A stretch of 64,000 nucleotides of DNA, taken from Micrasema longulum. Its lineage: Eukaryota > Arthropoda > Insecta > Trichoptera > Brachycentridae. Position 1 is the first letter of the stretch, and every line of letters begins with the position of its first letter. Under the pieces are notes generated by a model, which saw only the letters and a program-made list of their open reading frames with translations, searched no databases and was not told the DNA's origin. The stretch is taken from assembly GCA_022494885.1 (NCBI GenBank), contig JAGVSM010001327.1, positions 84,587-148,586 on the forward strand, given 5' to 3'. Of the stretch, positions 1-12,542 are shown piece after piece. The translations under genes were made by a program, and so were the position numbers.

Positions 1-965
1 AAAGGAAGAATTTGGTGCCTTTTTCAATTCAACGCTGCAAAATGCCGATTAATAACACCATCCATCTTTTTTATACCATAGATAATTCTAAGTTTACATT
101 AATTCTTTATAGAAATCGTTGAACATTGTTAAATATTTATTAAACATCAAGAGTGCAATACATGTTTTAAAAATCTCTTCAAAAATGTATGTACATAATT
201 TTAAAATACCTTGTCAATGTTTTTATATTGAACTTTTTCAGTGCTTGTAGATGCATGTTTTCAATTAAGACTTTTTAAATTGACAACTCTTTGAATTTTT
301 AAAGTGACAATCAAGAAAAAATTCTATCAAAACGTAAAAGGAGTGAATGTTTTAAAAATATTATTTTCTTAGGTTGTCATAATGTTTGTTTATGAATATG
401 CGGCAACATTTATGGTAGTTCTTTATTCAAAAATAAATTCTATTTTGTCAGATTTGTGATTTTAACTCATTTTTCCTTGGCAAATAAATGTATCAGTAAA
501 ATCCCAAACAGATGTAAAGTCATTGATATATTAATACACATAGACATACCCTGAGCCATCAAAAATGAAGACACTTGACTCATGCCCGACTCGTATTAAG
601 TCGTTCTTCGACCCGCCAGCCAGGTGTGACGTTTGGAATCGAAACCAAAACGCCTGCTTGTGTCATGAAAGCGTTTAAAAATCTTTCAGATACACTGTAA
701 AAAGGATTGTGTTACTTTTCATTGTTTAATATTTGTTCATGAGTGATCAACAAAGCTTAAAGCAATTACTATTCAAATACAAATATTATTTTTTGTAAAT
801 GTCACTACGCTTAGCGGTGTAATTGCGAAGATCTTCTTACTTACAGGGCTCCACTGATAATAATATGTTTTTAAAGTATAATAAATATGAGTTAATTGCA
901 GAGTTTTTTGCATTCCCCAAAATGCAGTGAAAATAAGTAAATGGGTTGAAATTATAAGGAATTTA
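1..965. other. AT-rich sequence without a recognised gene
   Basis: No open frame here has a recognisable domain or coding-like composition. The single 108-codon frame on the minus strand runs through the SINE that follows and is not a gene. It could be intron or untranslated region of a gene outside the window. Confidence 0.5.
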
Positions 966-1140
966 GGCGGCCTCCGTGGTGTAGTGGTCAAGACGCTTGA
1001 CTGACTCACGGAAGATTCCGAGTTCGACTCCCGGTAAGAACACAAAAAATTCAATGTGATTTTTTTCAAGCCTGGGTGTTTTGTGATGTAATTCACCACT
1101 GTGATTGGGGCCTCCTGGCCTGTTGTGGTGCAAAAATAAA
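966..1140 (+). repeat. tRNA-headed SINE, family A
   Basis: The left end reads like a tRNA gene: an A-box-like stretch (GTGTAGTGGTCAAG) and a B-box-like stretch (GAGTTCGACTCC), followed by a non-tRNA body and an A-rich tail of AAATA units. The same body (CCTCCTGGCCTGTTGTGGTG) recurs near 9960, 25013, 38903 and 57351. Pol III promoter boxes and an A-rich end are the hallmarks of a SINE. Confidence 0.85.
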
Positions 1141-3313
1141 ATAAATAAATTTAACCCTTTATAGGGTAAATTAATTATTTTAGAATTTCAATTTCAAATG
1201 TTATATTTTAAAATACCTATTGCCCATGTAAAATATATTCGATTAAAAAAATGAATAATATTTTTTAAATTTTCAGAAAAACTAATTTTTTCATCGGTCA
1301 ATATTTTGACCAATGATTGTTTGGAGTCATGTTAGAAAATAAATTTATAAAATAAAAATACTCAGATATTCTGTAAAAATATTATTATAGAATATGAACA
1401 GTTACAAATACAAGCATAACTATCAGTAATTACATTTTTACAACCGTTTTGACAACGGCATAAACACATGGATTTCTAGGTAACCGCGCTAACTTCATGC
1501 GGTTCGAACAATAACTTAATCGACAACCGTTCTGGACAACGCATTGAAGTAATATAGTTGAAATTTCTATGGGCGATATTGGAAATATGACCCTTAAAGC
1601 GACTGGTTAATATACTAACCAATTTCGGCCTTTGCCCTATAAAGGGATAAGGATAGAATCTGATTGTAATCCATCAAAAACTAATTTCAATTTATTTATT
1701 TTATAAACGTTTATGTACATTACAAAAAAGTTCAATGCATACGTAAAACGAAAAAATTAATACTCAAATTTAAATATACAAAAATGGTAAAATAAAAATA
1801 CCCAGCAATTATAGAGAAAGAATGCTATCCTCTCTGAACTTTTTTTCACTAATATGAAAGATGTCAATATCCAAAGAGATGTGGTTGAGTAAAGACATTG
1901 CTCTTCGTGTTCATTATTCGTGTTCATTGTTCAATGTTCATTGTTACATTAAAATGCAAACTCCTGGTATAAATAAACAAACTCAGTAACCATGGGTACG
2001 TTTTCGTGTCACTACTTTTAAATATATTTTACTCTATAGGGTGTGCATGTGTATTAATATGACAATGTGTAAAGTTTTATCCAGAGATCAATGTTGATTC
2101 AGAAGTTAAAAATGTGTGAATATGTAAATTTAACAACGCATTACACGCATCAATACAGCTGTCACTTGTCAAATTTCTGCCTGGTGTCACGTTTGATCAC
2201 GATGATAGCTATTATCCACTAATTTATATTCTATTTTCTTCGCGCTAGTAAAATGTCTATTTAATTATATGTCATCGCCCAAAATCATTCAAATAAATTG
2301 TTTTCATTTGAAAGTTACAAACGTCATCTAGAGATTGTCACATTGGACCTCAGTGTATCTGCAAATATCAGTTATTTTTAAGTTTGTATTTTTGTAACGC
2401 TTATGTTGTTGGTTTGTGATCCAGTAACATAGTACGTTAAGTTATTAAAACTAGTGCCTAACTGACACAAGCTTATATTTGCCATTATAATGCCTCCGAG
2501 TAAATATCTAGCTCCGTATATAATTGTGAATAATCGGTTTACTGTACTTTGCATGCATTGTTTTTCAAGATTTTTTACAAATCTAAGTTTTTATACGTGT
2601 ACTTGAAGAGATAATTATTTGTGTATCCAACTGGCTCACGTACGCCGAGACGTGTTCTTTTAAAATGTTTTTGTTGTTTTAAGAAGCATGTGTCGCGCTG
2701 AAAATTTCGGTCATAAAAACTTTTATCATAATTTTTATAGAACGCTCTCTATGTAAAAAATGAATTTAAAACAAAGTATAAAGTGTGTGCCTTATAAGAT
2801 ATAAATCATAAGTGATAAATAATTTATAAAAACTTTGTATGTAATATTGATCCAAGATGAAATATGTTTTTAAATTTTATTAAATAGAAAAAAAGGAAAA
2901 TGTTTTAAATATAAGAATCTTTGACGATTTTTTTTGCAATTTCTAGACAGGTGCTCATTATTCTATACATTTTAGTTTTCATTTATATATAAATATATTT
3001 TGTAAATAAATTTATGTAAAATACTTGAGTAGAATAAACACAATTGCGAGTCTAACGCAACATAAAAAATATTTCACTTTATATTTTGTCAATAATAATA
3101 GCGCTGGAGCTTCGAAAATAATGGGCTTATCTGATTTTATTGTGTGGTTGGCGGATAATTATGTTATTGAAAGATTATATATTGCAATTAGGCTTTTAAA
3201 CCATTTGCAAATCTTTAAAATACTTCAATCGATTTCTGAAATTTGATGTAAACTGGTAATCAGATTATATACTATAATTTCTAAATTATGTAATTTATTT
3301 ATTGACATTGTTA
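1141..3313. other. AT-rich intergenic sequence, possible weak inverted repeat
   Basis: No gene seen. CCCTATAAAGGG-type sequence near 1155 and near 1635 is inverted and could mark the ends of an old MITE of about 500 bases. The rest is unstructured AT-rich DNA and could include untranslated sequence of an unseen gene. Confidence 0.35.
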
Positions 3314-3516
3314 GTTTAAAGGTAAAACTGACCTTGTGACATTAGTTAAAAATGTATTTCATATTGTGAAATGCGAAAATTCTGCATGAGAAATAATAGT
3401 TTTGTTGAAGAAAAGATTATATTTTTTAGTAAATACATTTTAAAAATTAGGACGAAAACATAGTTTTCTAGTGAAAAAGCCCCATTTGTGGTACAAAATT
3501 AATTTTACCTTTAAAC
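3314..3516. repeat. Short inverted-repeat element
   Basis: The ends GTTTAAAGGTAAAACT and the reverse complement of AATTTTACCTTTAAAC face each other about 200 bases apart, with no coding sequence between them. This fits a small non-autonomous DNA transposon. I did not find a second copy in the window. Confidence 0.4.
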
Positions 3517-3537
3517 CGACGATATTTTAATCAATTG

Positions 3538-3640
3538 TGGTCCCGCGGTAGTGTTGCAGACTCTGGATCACAGGTCCGAGGTTCGAACCCCGCTCTTTCT
3601 CAACTTGATTCCCACTTTTTTACAATTAGTTGAAAACCCC
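3538..3640 (+). repeat. tRNA-like SINE head, family C
   Basis: A B-box-like GAGGTTCGAACCCC follows a tRNA-like start, then CAACTTGATTCCCA. The same order (tRNA-like head, then CAACTTGATTCC) recurs at 43285 (plus) and 30776 (minus), so this is a dispersed SINE and not a tRNA gene. Confidence 0.6.
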
Positions 3641-4359
3641 AAAATTAAAAATATTTCTTTAAATCAAAAAGAACTAAAATCATATTAAATCATTGTTAAA
3701 ATATATGTAAAACAAGTCTATTGTAAAACAGGCCAAAATGCCATTTTTTAAGTGAGCTATTCGATTGTAATAAATTATATCGCACATGGTAAAATTTCTA
3801 TGAAAATGCCTTAAAATGAGAAAAAAAAATATACTGTCAAATTGTTTATTAACCCTTTCAAAACGATCATAGACTAAAAAGTCTTCTCTTGTCAAATTCT
3901 TATTATTATGTGTTTTGGATAGTTTTACAATAGATGACAAAACATTAATTTATTAAATTTAGAGTTTTTTGCTAACCACACGCAACTGTGTATTTATATC
4001 TTACGTAAATCAGATTTTATCGATTTCATACATTTTAAATGTAAAAAAAGAGCAATAAATTGATGAAATAAGTTCTGTAATGGAAGCGAGCAATGTTAAG
4101 ATATAATATGTAGGAGGATGTCGCTCATTTAGTGTGCCTTAATATTTTTTATTGAACTGAATGAATATATTTGTTATGTGTTAAAATTATTTCTATAATA
4201 AACAATAAGCAATGCTTTGTTTTAACCTTTGTTGTTTCATTTCCCTTCCCACTGTTTTAATGATAAAAATATATATTATATCCAGACATTCGTGGACAAG
4301 TCCTGGATTTCACTCAATATTTATATGACAACAAAGGTTTTTATTTTATTTTTTTATAG
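3641..4359. other. AT-rich sequence, nothing recognised
   Basis: No coding sequence or clear repeat was seen. The minus-strand frame at 3680-3940 has no domain and biased AT-rich composition. Confidence 0.45.
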
Positions 4360-5162
4360 CACAATCCAAAACATAAATATCTTGGGCTGTTGATGAGAAC
4401 TTCATATGGGACACTCAAAGTTGATGTATTCCTCTTAAGACAGTTAGAAACATAACGAGAAGAAAGTATTCTATGCACCTTTGCCAATCACATTTAGAAT
4501 ATGGACTGATAGGGTGGAATCCACTGCAGCTACACATATTAAAGGAATAATTCAAGCACAAAAATGCATTACAAAAGTTATTCTTAACATTCCGATGGTT
4601 GCACTGGATCTGACAGATCCATTCATGTGCTCAGTATTCGGATTGATTTAACATTTTTTCTTTAGTCATAACGTATAACCAAAGTAATATTTTTTTGAAA
4701 TCTTTAATGTTCAAATATGTCTAATAAAAGTATGTAAAAGTAGCATTTTGTTATTATTGTTATTTACACAGTTTAATTTAGAAAAAACACTAAAATTTCC
4801 GTGTATAGATCTGACAGATCCAGTGACTGTTCACGTGACTTTTAGGGCGCGCCCATCAGAGTGTTAAGGTACCAATAAGAACTATTTATCTATACATTTT
4901 TTTAAAGCCTTTGATGTGTCCCGAAATACGCACAATATCAAATCAGCTATCCTATTCATCGAATGGCCATCCCCTCAATTCTCATTTTTTTAATGTGTTT
5001 CTCTACTCATCTTCACTTTATTTCCTTTTTCTTTCTTTCATTTTTTAGAATTAATTACACGTGTAATAGTTATGATTTTATTTTATGATATTTTCTATAA
5101 TGCTTTATGTACTTTTAACTATATATTGTAAGAGCCCTCTGGGCACTTATTAAATAAATACA
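4360..5162 (+). mobile_element. LINE reverse-transcriptase C-terminal relic with 3' tail
   Basis: Around 4375-4600 the plus strand reads in shifting frames like the end of a non-LTR retrotransposon polymerase. One frame gives SHLEYGLIGWNP followed by LKGIIQAQKCITKVI, which matches the block after the catalytic domain in jockey/CR1-like elements. Stops and frameshifts show it is dead. It is split by an inverted-repeat insertion (4602-4825). The rest looks like the element's 3' untranslated part, ending near 5160 in ATTAAATAAATA. Confidence 0.6.
4602..4825. repeat. MITE-like inverted repeat inserted in the LINE relic
   Basis: CACTGGATCTGACAGATC at the left end is matched in inverted orientation by GATCTGACAGATCCAGTG at the right end, about 220 bases away. 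It interrupts the LINE relic, so it is the younger insertion. Confidence 0.6.
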
Positions 5163-6081
5163 TCGTGTTTCTGGCACAAGGTGGTAACTAATATTTCACT
5201 AATTGTGACAACAATTTACATAAAACCGCAAGCAGAATATTTTAAATATTGTTTTTTGTATAATATTTTTGTAGCATAAGACATATTTTTATTTACTTTT
5301 TAAACAAAGATTATTTGATGCAAGTAATGATATCATTTTTGAAAATTTGTTGTTTTTAACTTGTGCCCGAAACACGATGATAAACACTAAACTTTTGCTC
5401 GACAGATTTGGAGATGAACATCATCCTCCCGCTCAGGGACATGAATATAAAACAAAGATAAGAAACAAATTATGATGATATTTTTACAGTATATTAAAAA
5501 CTATTCCTTTTGTTCAAACGAAATGTTGAAAACCATTTAGTTATCATGCAACAAATAATCGAGATACTTTGCATTTGGGGGATCAATGCAGACCATTATG
5601 GAGAAGATAAGAGAATAATGTAGGAAAATAACAACAAATTTAAGTCAAATTATCATTTATTACAAATTACATAATTTAAAATCATAGGAAATTAGTTCAT
5701 TACATAATAAAGTATTAATATTTTTTATAGAATATAGTTTGATACACAATAGTTATCTTATATGTATAAATTCATATATATTTACATATATAAATGTATA
5801 TATTTCAATTCATCTTCACAATAGTTTTTTTTAGATAAAAATTTCAAGATCCAACAACTGCACTCAGAATTATTATATCAAACGAATTAAAAGCAATACA
5901 TATCAACAGTAAAAAGGCTAAAACATTACTGAGGCGCCATATAGAGAATTTCGCAGTAGTCAACTAAAGATTTTAAAAATGAAAAATGAGCACGCCCACT
6001 CCCACATCCACGGGTGTCGGCTCTTACGACGCAGCTTAAAATTCTGACAAAAGTAGTAAATATAACTCAATTACAGCTATA
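5163..6081. other. AT-rich intergenic sequence
   Basis: No gene, RNA or clear repeat recognised. Confidence 0.4.
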
Positions 6082-6439
6082 CAGCCCTCAAGAAAATGGC
6101 AGCTATTTGTAAATGTCATATTTTGAGATACGACTCTTATTAATATTTATCGACTTGGTGTAAATTTAAAAACCTGTTAGTAATCTGAAGTAAAACACAG
6201 TATGCATATTGTTTCTAAGTATAAAACCTGTTTGTGTCATATCTACTTTTGAAGGTTTGGTGTTTATGCTTTTGAATCTCGAGATACTGTGTTGCTTAAA
6301 AAACATAGTAATGAAATTTTTTTTTTACTGCCTTTTGCTTTATATTCAAATGGTTTGAAATTTTTTAGAGAACATAATCTCATATTTAATTCATTTTGTG
6401 ATTTTTGTCAAAAAGCTGCCTCTTTGCTTATGAGGGCAG
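6082..6439. repeat. MITE-like element with TA flanks
   Basis: CAGCCCTCAAGAAAATGGCAG at the left is mirrored at the right end by CTGCCTCTTTGCTTATGAGGG, with the outermost bases flanked by TA on both sides. It has no coding capacity. The TA flanks suggest a Tc1/mariner-related source. Confidence 0.5.
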
Positions 6440-9400
6440 TATAGAGCGGCATCAGTCACTTAGATTTTTTACTGGCGATATGTATTTATCCAAACTCTCA
6501 GACTAGGTGTTGGACAAAATCACACAAATTTACACAGAAAATGATGAATTATTGCCATATAAATAGATCATTCTAATGGTTGTACATAGTCAATTTGAAT
6601 TTCACTATCAACTCAATCAATATGACTTTTTACTAGGTTTTTTTATACTTAGCATCCAGCTCTTAAATTGGTTTAAAATAAATGCCACTTAAGAGATATT
6701 ATTGGCAAATTGCAATATATTGCAGTTTCCACAAATTATTCATAAGAAATAGATATGAATCTGAATAAAATTTGAAGGCCATGTTTGCATTATGCATTTT
6801 TTAATTTGACACTAAATAATTTGCTTATAAAACATGTTTTAAATGTGTCAATGGTCAAATTCAATGTAGTACAAAATTTGTGTTACGTTATTATTCAAGG
6901 TATTTTACAAAATTTAGGACAGTAAAAAATGCAATTTTTCAGAAAAAAATATTTGTAACTGAAATTGGACTGTCATTACAGAAGGTCATAATAATAATTT
7001 TGCTATATAGGGCCATTTTATTTAAAAAAAAACATTTTAATAGAATGCGATTCAAATAAAACAAAATATTTTTAAAATTAGTTTTTAATTTAAGCATAAA
7101 AAACATATTTTCATTGGTCATATTAACCCCTTTCCGATAAAGAATCTTTTCTAAAGATTTTATAAAATCTACTTATACCGTTTCTGACTGATGCTAAATT
7201 CTTTCTAGTATTTATTTTCTTGAATTTGTAAAAGCATTGTTTTTTTAAGTCGTAATCTCTCCATCTCGGGGTTGATAAGAAGCGAGAGAATGCATAAATT
7301 GGCGTGTGAGTTTGACACGTAAATTTTGAGAATATATTAATAAGCACGCATAAAAAAAAACTATGAGATTACAACCGATACAATATTATATCAAATACGA
7401 CATTCATATCAAACAGTATCCATCGCTTGTCAACTAGAGGCACTAAATATGCATTCACAGCGTCAGTCACTCTTATAAAGGTCTATAATAATGATATATT
7501 AATAGCTAAACTAGAATTCCTCTATACATCAATTTTAAAGTACTGTGCATATAGACTCAGAGCCTGATTTTGTTGATCCCTCGAATCGACGAAAGAAAGA
7601 CTACCTAAAGATATTTTTATGGTGCAATTGTTTTATGGTATTTATAAACATAAAAAAATATCAAAATCTGCAGGGTAATAAGTCTAACTTTTTAAACGAC
7701 ATTCAAATAATGGGGTGAACATAAAAAAAATGCACATTTTCAGCAAAATTCCTGTTGTATTTTTTTTTCCAATGTGTTGTAAATGTAATAGCGCTGACCA
7801 CAGAGTTTTGTTTCTCTGCGATAATTCCTCCTCGTTAATCGAGGGTCTGACTCGAGCAGGGATTTTAATATGCCATCGTTGATGATTTGAATCAAACTTT
7901 AAAGGCGGTCCAGATTTAGGAGCATCTTTCAGATTTCTATCGCCAATTTGAAACCAAAACTGATATCTGTCAGGATTTGACCATAAGCTTCTTTAATAAC
8001 ATTACTACTGGTAATGTACAGTACCTGATGTCTGTTGTCCATTTTTGGTTTGGACATTTTACCGTTAATAATAATATAGATTTTATTACTTGTAAAAAAA
8101 AAACTTTAGGACTTTACTTCAGGGTCTGGACACAAACTGGACTCAAACAGAAGGTCATAAAATATAGTCCCCCTAATTAGTAAAATAAGTAAGTAAAAAA
8201 TACACATTAATTTGCAAAATTTAATGGTTTGACGTAAGACTGGGGAACGAAAATATCACTTTTGCGGCTATTTTAATTTGAACACTCCACAGGATCAAAT
8301 GTTATATAATTGATTTGATAAGTAAATTTGTCTCTTTGATAAGGGATTGCCTAGTAAAGAAACAAAACAAAATACAAGAGAAATGTTATAATTAATTCAG
8401 ATTTAATCTCAGTAGTTGCTGTAGTTTTGTTGAAAATTCAAGAAATGTACGTTTTTCTTGGAAATATTTACACCAATCATCCATAGATGGCACTGCCATG
8501 TCCTTATTATGAAAAAAATCAATGGGAGATTTTTGACAAACAACGTCATACAATGCACATCCATCCTTTTTTACGCATAAATTATTTGAGACATACACGA
8601 TACGGCCATATTTGCTTAGAGGTTAATGACAAAACTATAGGCTCTGAATATATATGTACTTTTTTCTGTAAATGTATTGGATAGAATCAATTAAAAAATA
8701 CCATAAAAACATTTTGATAAACTGCAGTCGTATAGCATTAAAAATAAATACAAATATTTAACTAAACAAAAGTTAACATGGTTGTCATGTTAAAACATCA
8801 GTTTTAATAATTATAATTAAAATATAATGCATTTAATGAAATAAAACAATCTAATTACATCAACAAAGCATAATTATACAAATATCGGAGTAGTCTAATG
8901 TACGTATGGGATCCTTCCTTTATTCCATTCATTGCAAATATAAAAATTGTCACCAAATAATAAAAATTGACTATATCATAAATTGAAACTACGATAAATT
9001 AAGAGACAAGATTTTTACATAAGCCTGGGTTTTAAACAAACACGATTGCAAGCTCAGGGTCTTTTCACAGTTCTTTTAAATCTTAACAATATTTTGTTAA
9101 ATACGGAGAAAAACTACAATGGTAACTGTGTTATTCGTATATTAACGAAGACGGTAAAGAAAAATGGTAAAGTTATTTTTCTGTTTTGCGTGCGACGACG
9201 GATAATTTTTCTATAATGGTTTGAAATACGCATATTTTGTATTATCTGAAAACGAGATGTTTTGCGCCCTCTCGGACAAACGACAGCACAATATTTGTTA
9301 GAAGCGGGCGGTGGAGATGACGGATGATGTCAAAGTGACATAACGCCTACTATAAGACGTTTTGTGAGAGCTCGGTTTTAAACAAGAAAATTATGAATAA

Positions 9401-9502
9401 AAACTTGTTTTTTTTACGTTGATAGATACATAATTAGAATTGTAAAAATCCCCATATTGACTAATATTTGTATAGTTGGAATTACACTGAATTTAGATGA
9501 TA
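6440..9502. other. 3-kb AT-rich stretch, no recognised gene
   Basis: Several short open frames exist (for example near 7123-7347 and 8392-8684), but they have no domains, overlap on opposite strands, and follow the AT-rich background. I see nothing I can name. Confidence 0.4.
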
Positions 9503-9927
9503 ATTGAGGACATTGTGGAAGCAAACTGCGGTTTTAGTGTTTTCGAGAAAAATAACAAAAACTGCTACACTAATGCCAAAGAATTCATGTTAAAAATGTT
9601 ATTTTCACTTAACTTAAACTTTAAGATACTAATAAATTAGCTTTAATAGAAACACGAATTCAAAAAACTTTCTTGATATTTGTATGGCACAGCCATTTTG
9701 AAAATTTAAATCTCAAGCCTGTCATCGGTCGAATAAAATGGCTGATGGATATTGCTATGTTTGCTTCCAAACACTATTTTTAAACCATCAGAAGTATGAT
9801 TTTAAACTACATTTGCAACTCAACTCGTGATTTTTATAAAAATTAAGTTGATAAACTACAGAATGACATCATAAGCAAAAACAACATTTTTTTGGAGATT
9901 GCTATCTTTGCTTCTAATGCCCTCAAT
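9503..9927. repeat. MITE-like element, GAAGCAAA ends
   Basis: The left end reads TTGAGGACATTGTGGAAGCA. The right end is its inverted relative, TTTGCTTCTAATGCCCTCAA. The ends resemble those of the larger element at 16863-17660 (GAGGGTATTTGAAGCAAAC), so both probably belong to one superfamily. Confidence 0.5.
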
Positions 9928-9959
9928 TGTATTAATAATATTGTTTGATATAAAAATGT

Positions 9960-10133
9960 TTTTTTTTTTCTTTATTCACCACAACAGGCCAGGAGAACCA
10001 ATTACAGTGATGAATTAATTATACCCAGGCTTGAGTAAAATCACATAATTTTTTTGCATTCTCACCGGAAATTGAACCCGCAACCTTCCTTGTGCAAGCT
10101 AAGTGTCCTGACCACTACACTACGAGGCCGCCT
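9960..10133 (-). repeat. tRNA-headed SINE, family A
   Basis: Reverse copy of the SINE at 966: body CACCACAACAGGCCAGGAG, then the reverse complement of the B and A boxes, ending in GAGGCCGCC. Some divergence from the other copies points to age. Confidence 0.8.
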
Positions 10134-10235
10134 AAAAAGAAGTATACAATTTTTAAAGCACATATTCTCATGCGTTTTCTAATCCAGAAGAATCTCACTT
10201 ATGTAAATCTCACGTAATGAAGAAATATGGACACT

Positions 10236-10445
10236 GTTTGCGGTTATACCGGCTATAGCCTACGTGAATCTGAAGTAATTATCAAGTGTCCCTATAAAAA
10301 ACAGTCAGCAACAAAAATGTCGGAGTATGTTACTTAAATAAGATTTACTTCAAACCATCAACTACGGTCCAATCGGAAGTATGATATACGTCCACATGAG
10401 TTGATATTATCAGAAAACAGTGACCACGGACATGTCAAAAATCGG
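10236..10445. repeat. Dispersed repeat shared with 14290-14610
   Basis: CGGTTATACCGGCTATAGCC and the following 200 bases, including CGGTCCAATCGGAAGT, recur at 14290-14610 in the same orientation with an extra segment near the start of that copy. No coding content. Type unknown. Confidence 0.55.
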
Positions 10446-11226
10446 TGAAATGGTGAACAGTGTTAAAGCGATTACGCAAACAAGCCATTGGACAGATCAA
10501 AAGCCGTGTAAATGCTTAAACTTTCATATTCCCTCTTTGTTTTTTGGATGTGTTTCATCATCGGTAGTTTTATCATTAAACTTTTAGAAACATAAACATC
10601 ACGACAAGATCAATTGTGTTCATTTAAACATACCATCGAAGAGATCATAAGTGTATGGTTTGATATCAAAATGACAACAATTGAATCAAATTAATGCGAT
10701 TCGATTGTGCCGTGTGTGGTTCACTTTCTTTGCCAACGATTCGGATCGCATTGAAGCGTTCATCTTTGGGATTGATTTAAGTACTCTACAATAATTAAAT
10801 TCTACGGAATAAAATAGTTTAAGAGAACAAAATATACAGAAATGAGGATTATTATGATTTTATTAATAACTAAGCTAACAGGTAAACAATAGGGCCCCAT
10901 TTGACAACCAGTCTGCATTTTGCTAAATCTGCTCGTGGGCAGACTTTAATTCCGTAATATAATATTCACACACATTAAATTTAAACACAAAAATTATACA
11001 GATACCAGGGGCGTGTACTCCAAATAGGCTTGTATAATAAATAGACATGCTATCTGCATCTCAGATTAAGCAAATATTGCATCGCCCTCAACAATTTTAA
11101 AAAAAGAGACTGAAAATCACAATACACGTGACAAAATTCAATAAAGGTGATCTACAAATGTCATTAGTTCATATTTCTGGGTAACTCTTTACCATAGCTA
11201 CGACATTGTCTTAAAAAATGTATCTT
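10446..11226. other. Intergenic sequence, nothing recognised
   Basis: No coding region or RNA was identified here. Confidence 0.4.
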
Positions 11227-11775
11227 TAGTCCTTAAAATATAGCTTGATTAGAATGAGTTGTCAGCAAAAGTGACGACATAACTTTGTAGTGACGTCTAA
11301 GGAGTGATTTATATTGACTCACGAAAAATCATTTGTACCTGGTATGTTAATTTATTTTTTTAATACAATGCTTTACATATAAATCAACATAAATATATAA
11401 AATCAACTTTAAAACTAAAAAAAAAACTCAAATAAACTGAATTTTTAACGTTCTTACAAGATTACATCATTTTGCAAAGACGTTGGAGATGGGACAAATT
11501 GATCAATGTAAATTGATCGAATAAAAAAATAATTCATTTGATGTTGTTCATGAAAAAAGTATAAATGTCTTATTTTTTGGTGAGTAATTGTATTAAACAC
11601 ACTATAATAGGCATGTTTTTGCGTTTTTATATCAATTTTCGGAAACAGAGCTTCATGTTTCCATGAAAAAACTGATAAAATCGATTTGATCGGTACATGA
11701 TCAGTGTAATTTCCATCACTATTGACATTAGTTTGGCAGCTGTCATTTTAATCAAGCTAAATTTTAAGGACTATA
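11227..11775. mobile_element. Non-autonomous DNA element (same family as 17079-17580)
   Basis: The ends TAGTCCTTAAAATATAGCTT and AAGCTAAATTTTAAGGACTA are inverted repeats. The interior shares long stretches (for example CACGAAAAATCATT and GATCGGTACATGAT) with the better-bounded copy at 17079-17580. No transposase. Confidence 0.7.
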
Positions 11776-12180
11776 ATTATCTACTTATTTAATAAATCGG
11801 ATTGTATTTACAAATGAAACAATACACGAGGGTTGATAGATGCTCCACCCTTGATCTGCTGCGAGTTGACCAATTGAGCCGATGTGCGTACCTAATGTGC
11901 TTACGTGTAAGGTAATCAAACAAGCGAGCGACAAGTTGAAACCTGCAACGGTTTAGTTACTACAGGCCAATCGTCACGTCGGGAGAACTCTCCAGAACAC
12001 AAGACGTTAGTGTCAATGGCTGTTATTTTAGAAACTGGATTTTAATTAGTCGAACACCCTCCATATTCACCCCATCAAGCCTCCAGTGCAGCCATACTCA
12101 ACTTGCGGCCCGCCAAGCTTTTATGAGCGGCCCAAAACACATTTGTTATAAGGGATGTAATTTCAAATTTTTTATTTCTA
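11776..12180. other. Intergenic sequence with a possible hAT end
   Basis: Near 12083-12130 is CAGTGCAGCCATACTCAACT followed by TGCGGCCCGCC. This resembles the CAG-starting termini of hAT transposons, but no partner end was found. Bases 12179-12180 are the TA target-site copy of the Tc1 element that follows. Confidence 0.35.
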
Positions 12181-12542
12181 CACCGCAAGACAAATAAATT
12201 TACGAGTTCTCAAAAAAAACTAAAATTGACATATAATGAATTATTCTTGATATTTAATTAGTTTTTTTTATATTGTTTGACATATGTGATGACTACTCGT
12301 TATTTCAAGGTTAAAATAAAAAATCTTACTCATGAATTGTACTTAGAAATTGCCATTATATATCAGGTATCAGATTACCCGAACCTTAGAGACCCATAAC
12401 GGTTCATTTATGGTCGAGTGTTTGTGATGGAATAATAAAAGACATGTTATTTTTTAATTCATATTTAAGAAGTAGGTTCTTATCGCTTTATTTTAAATTA
12501 AAGTATTTTACATTTAAACATATTTATAACATTTAAAAATAT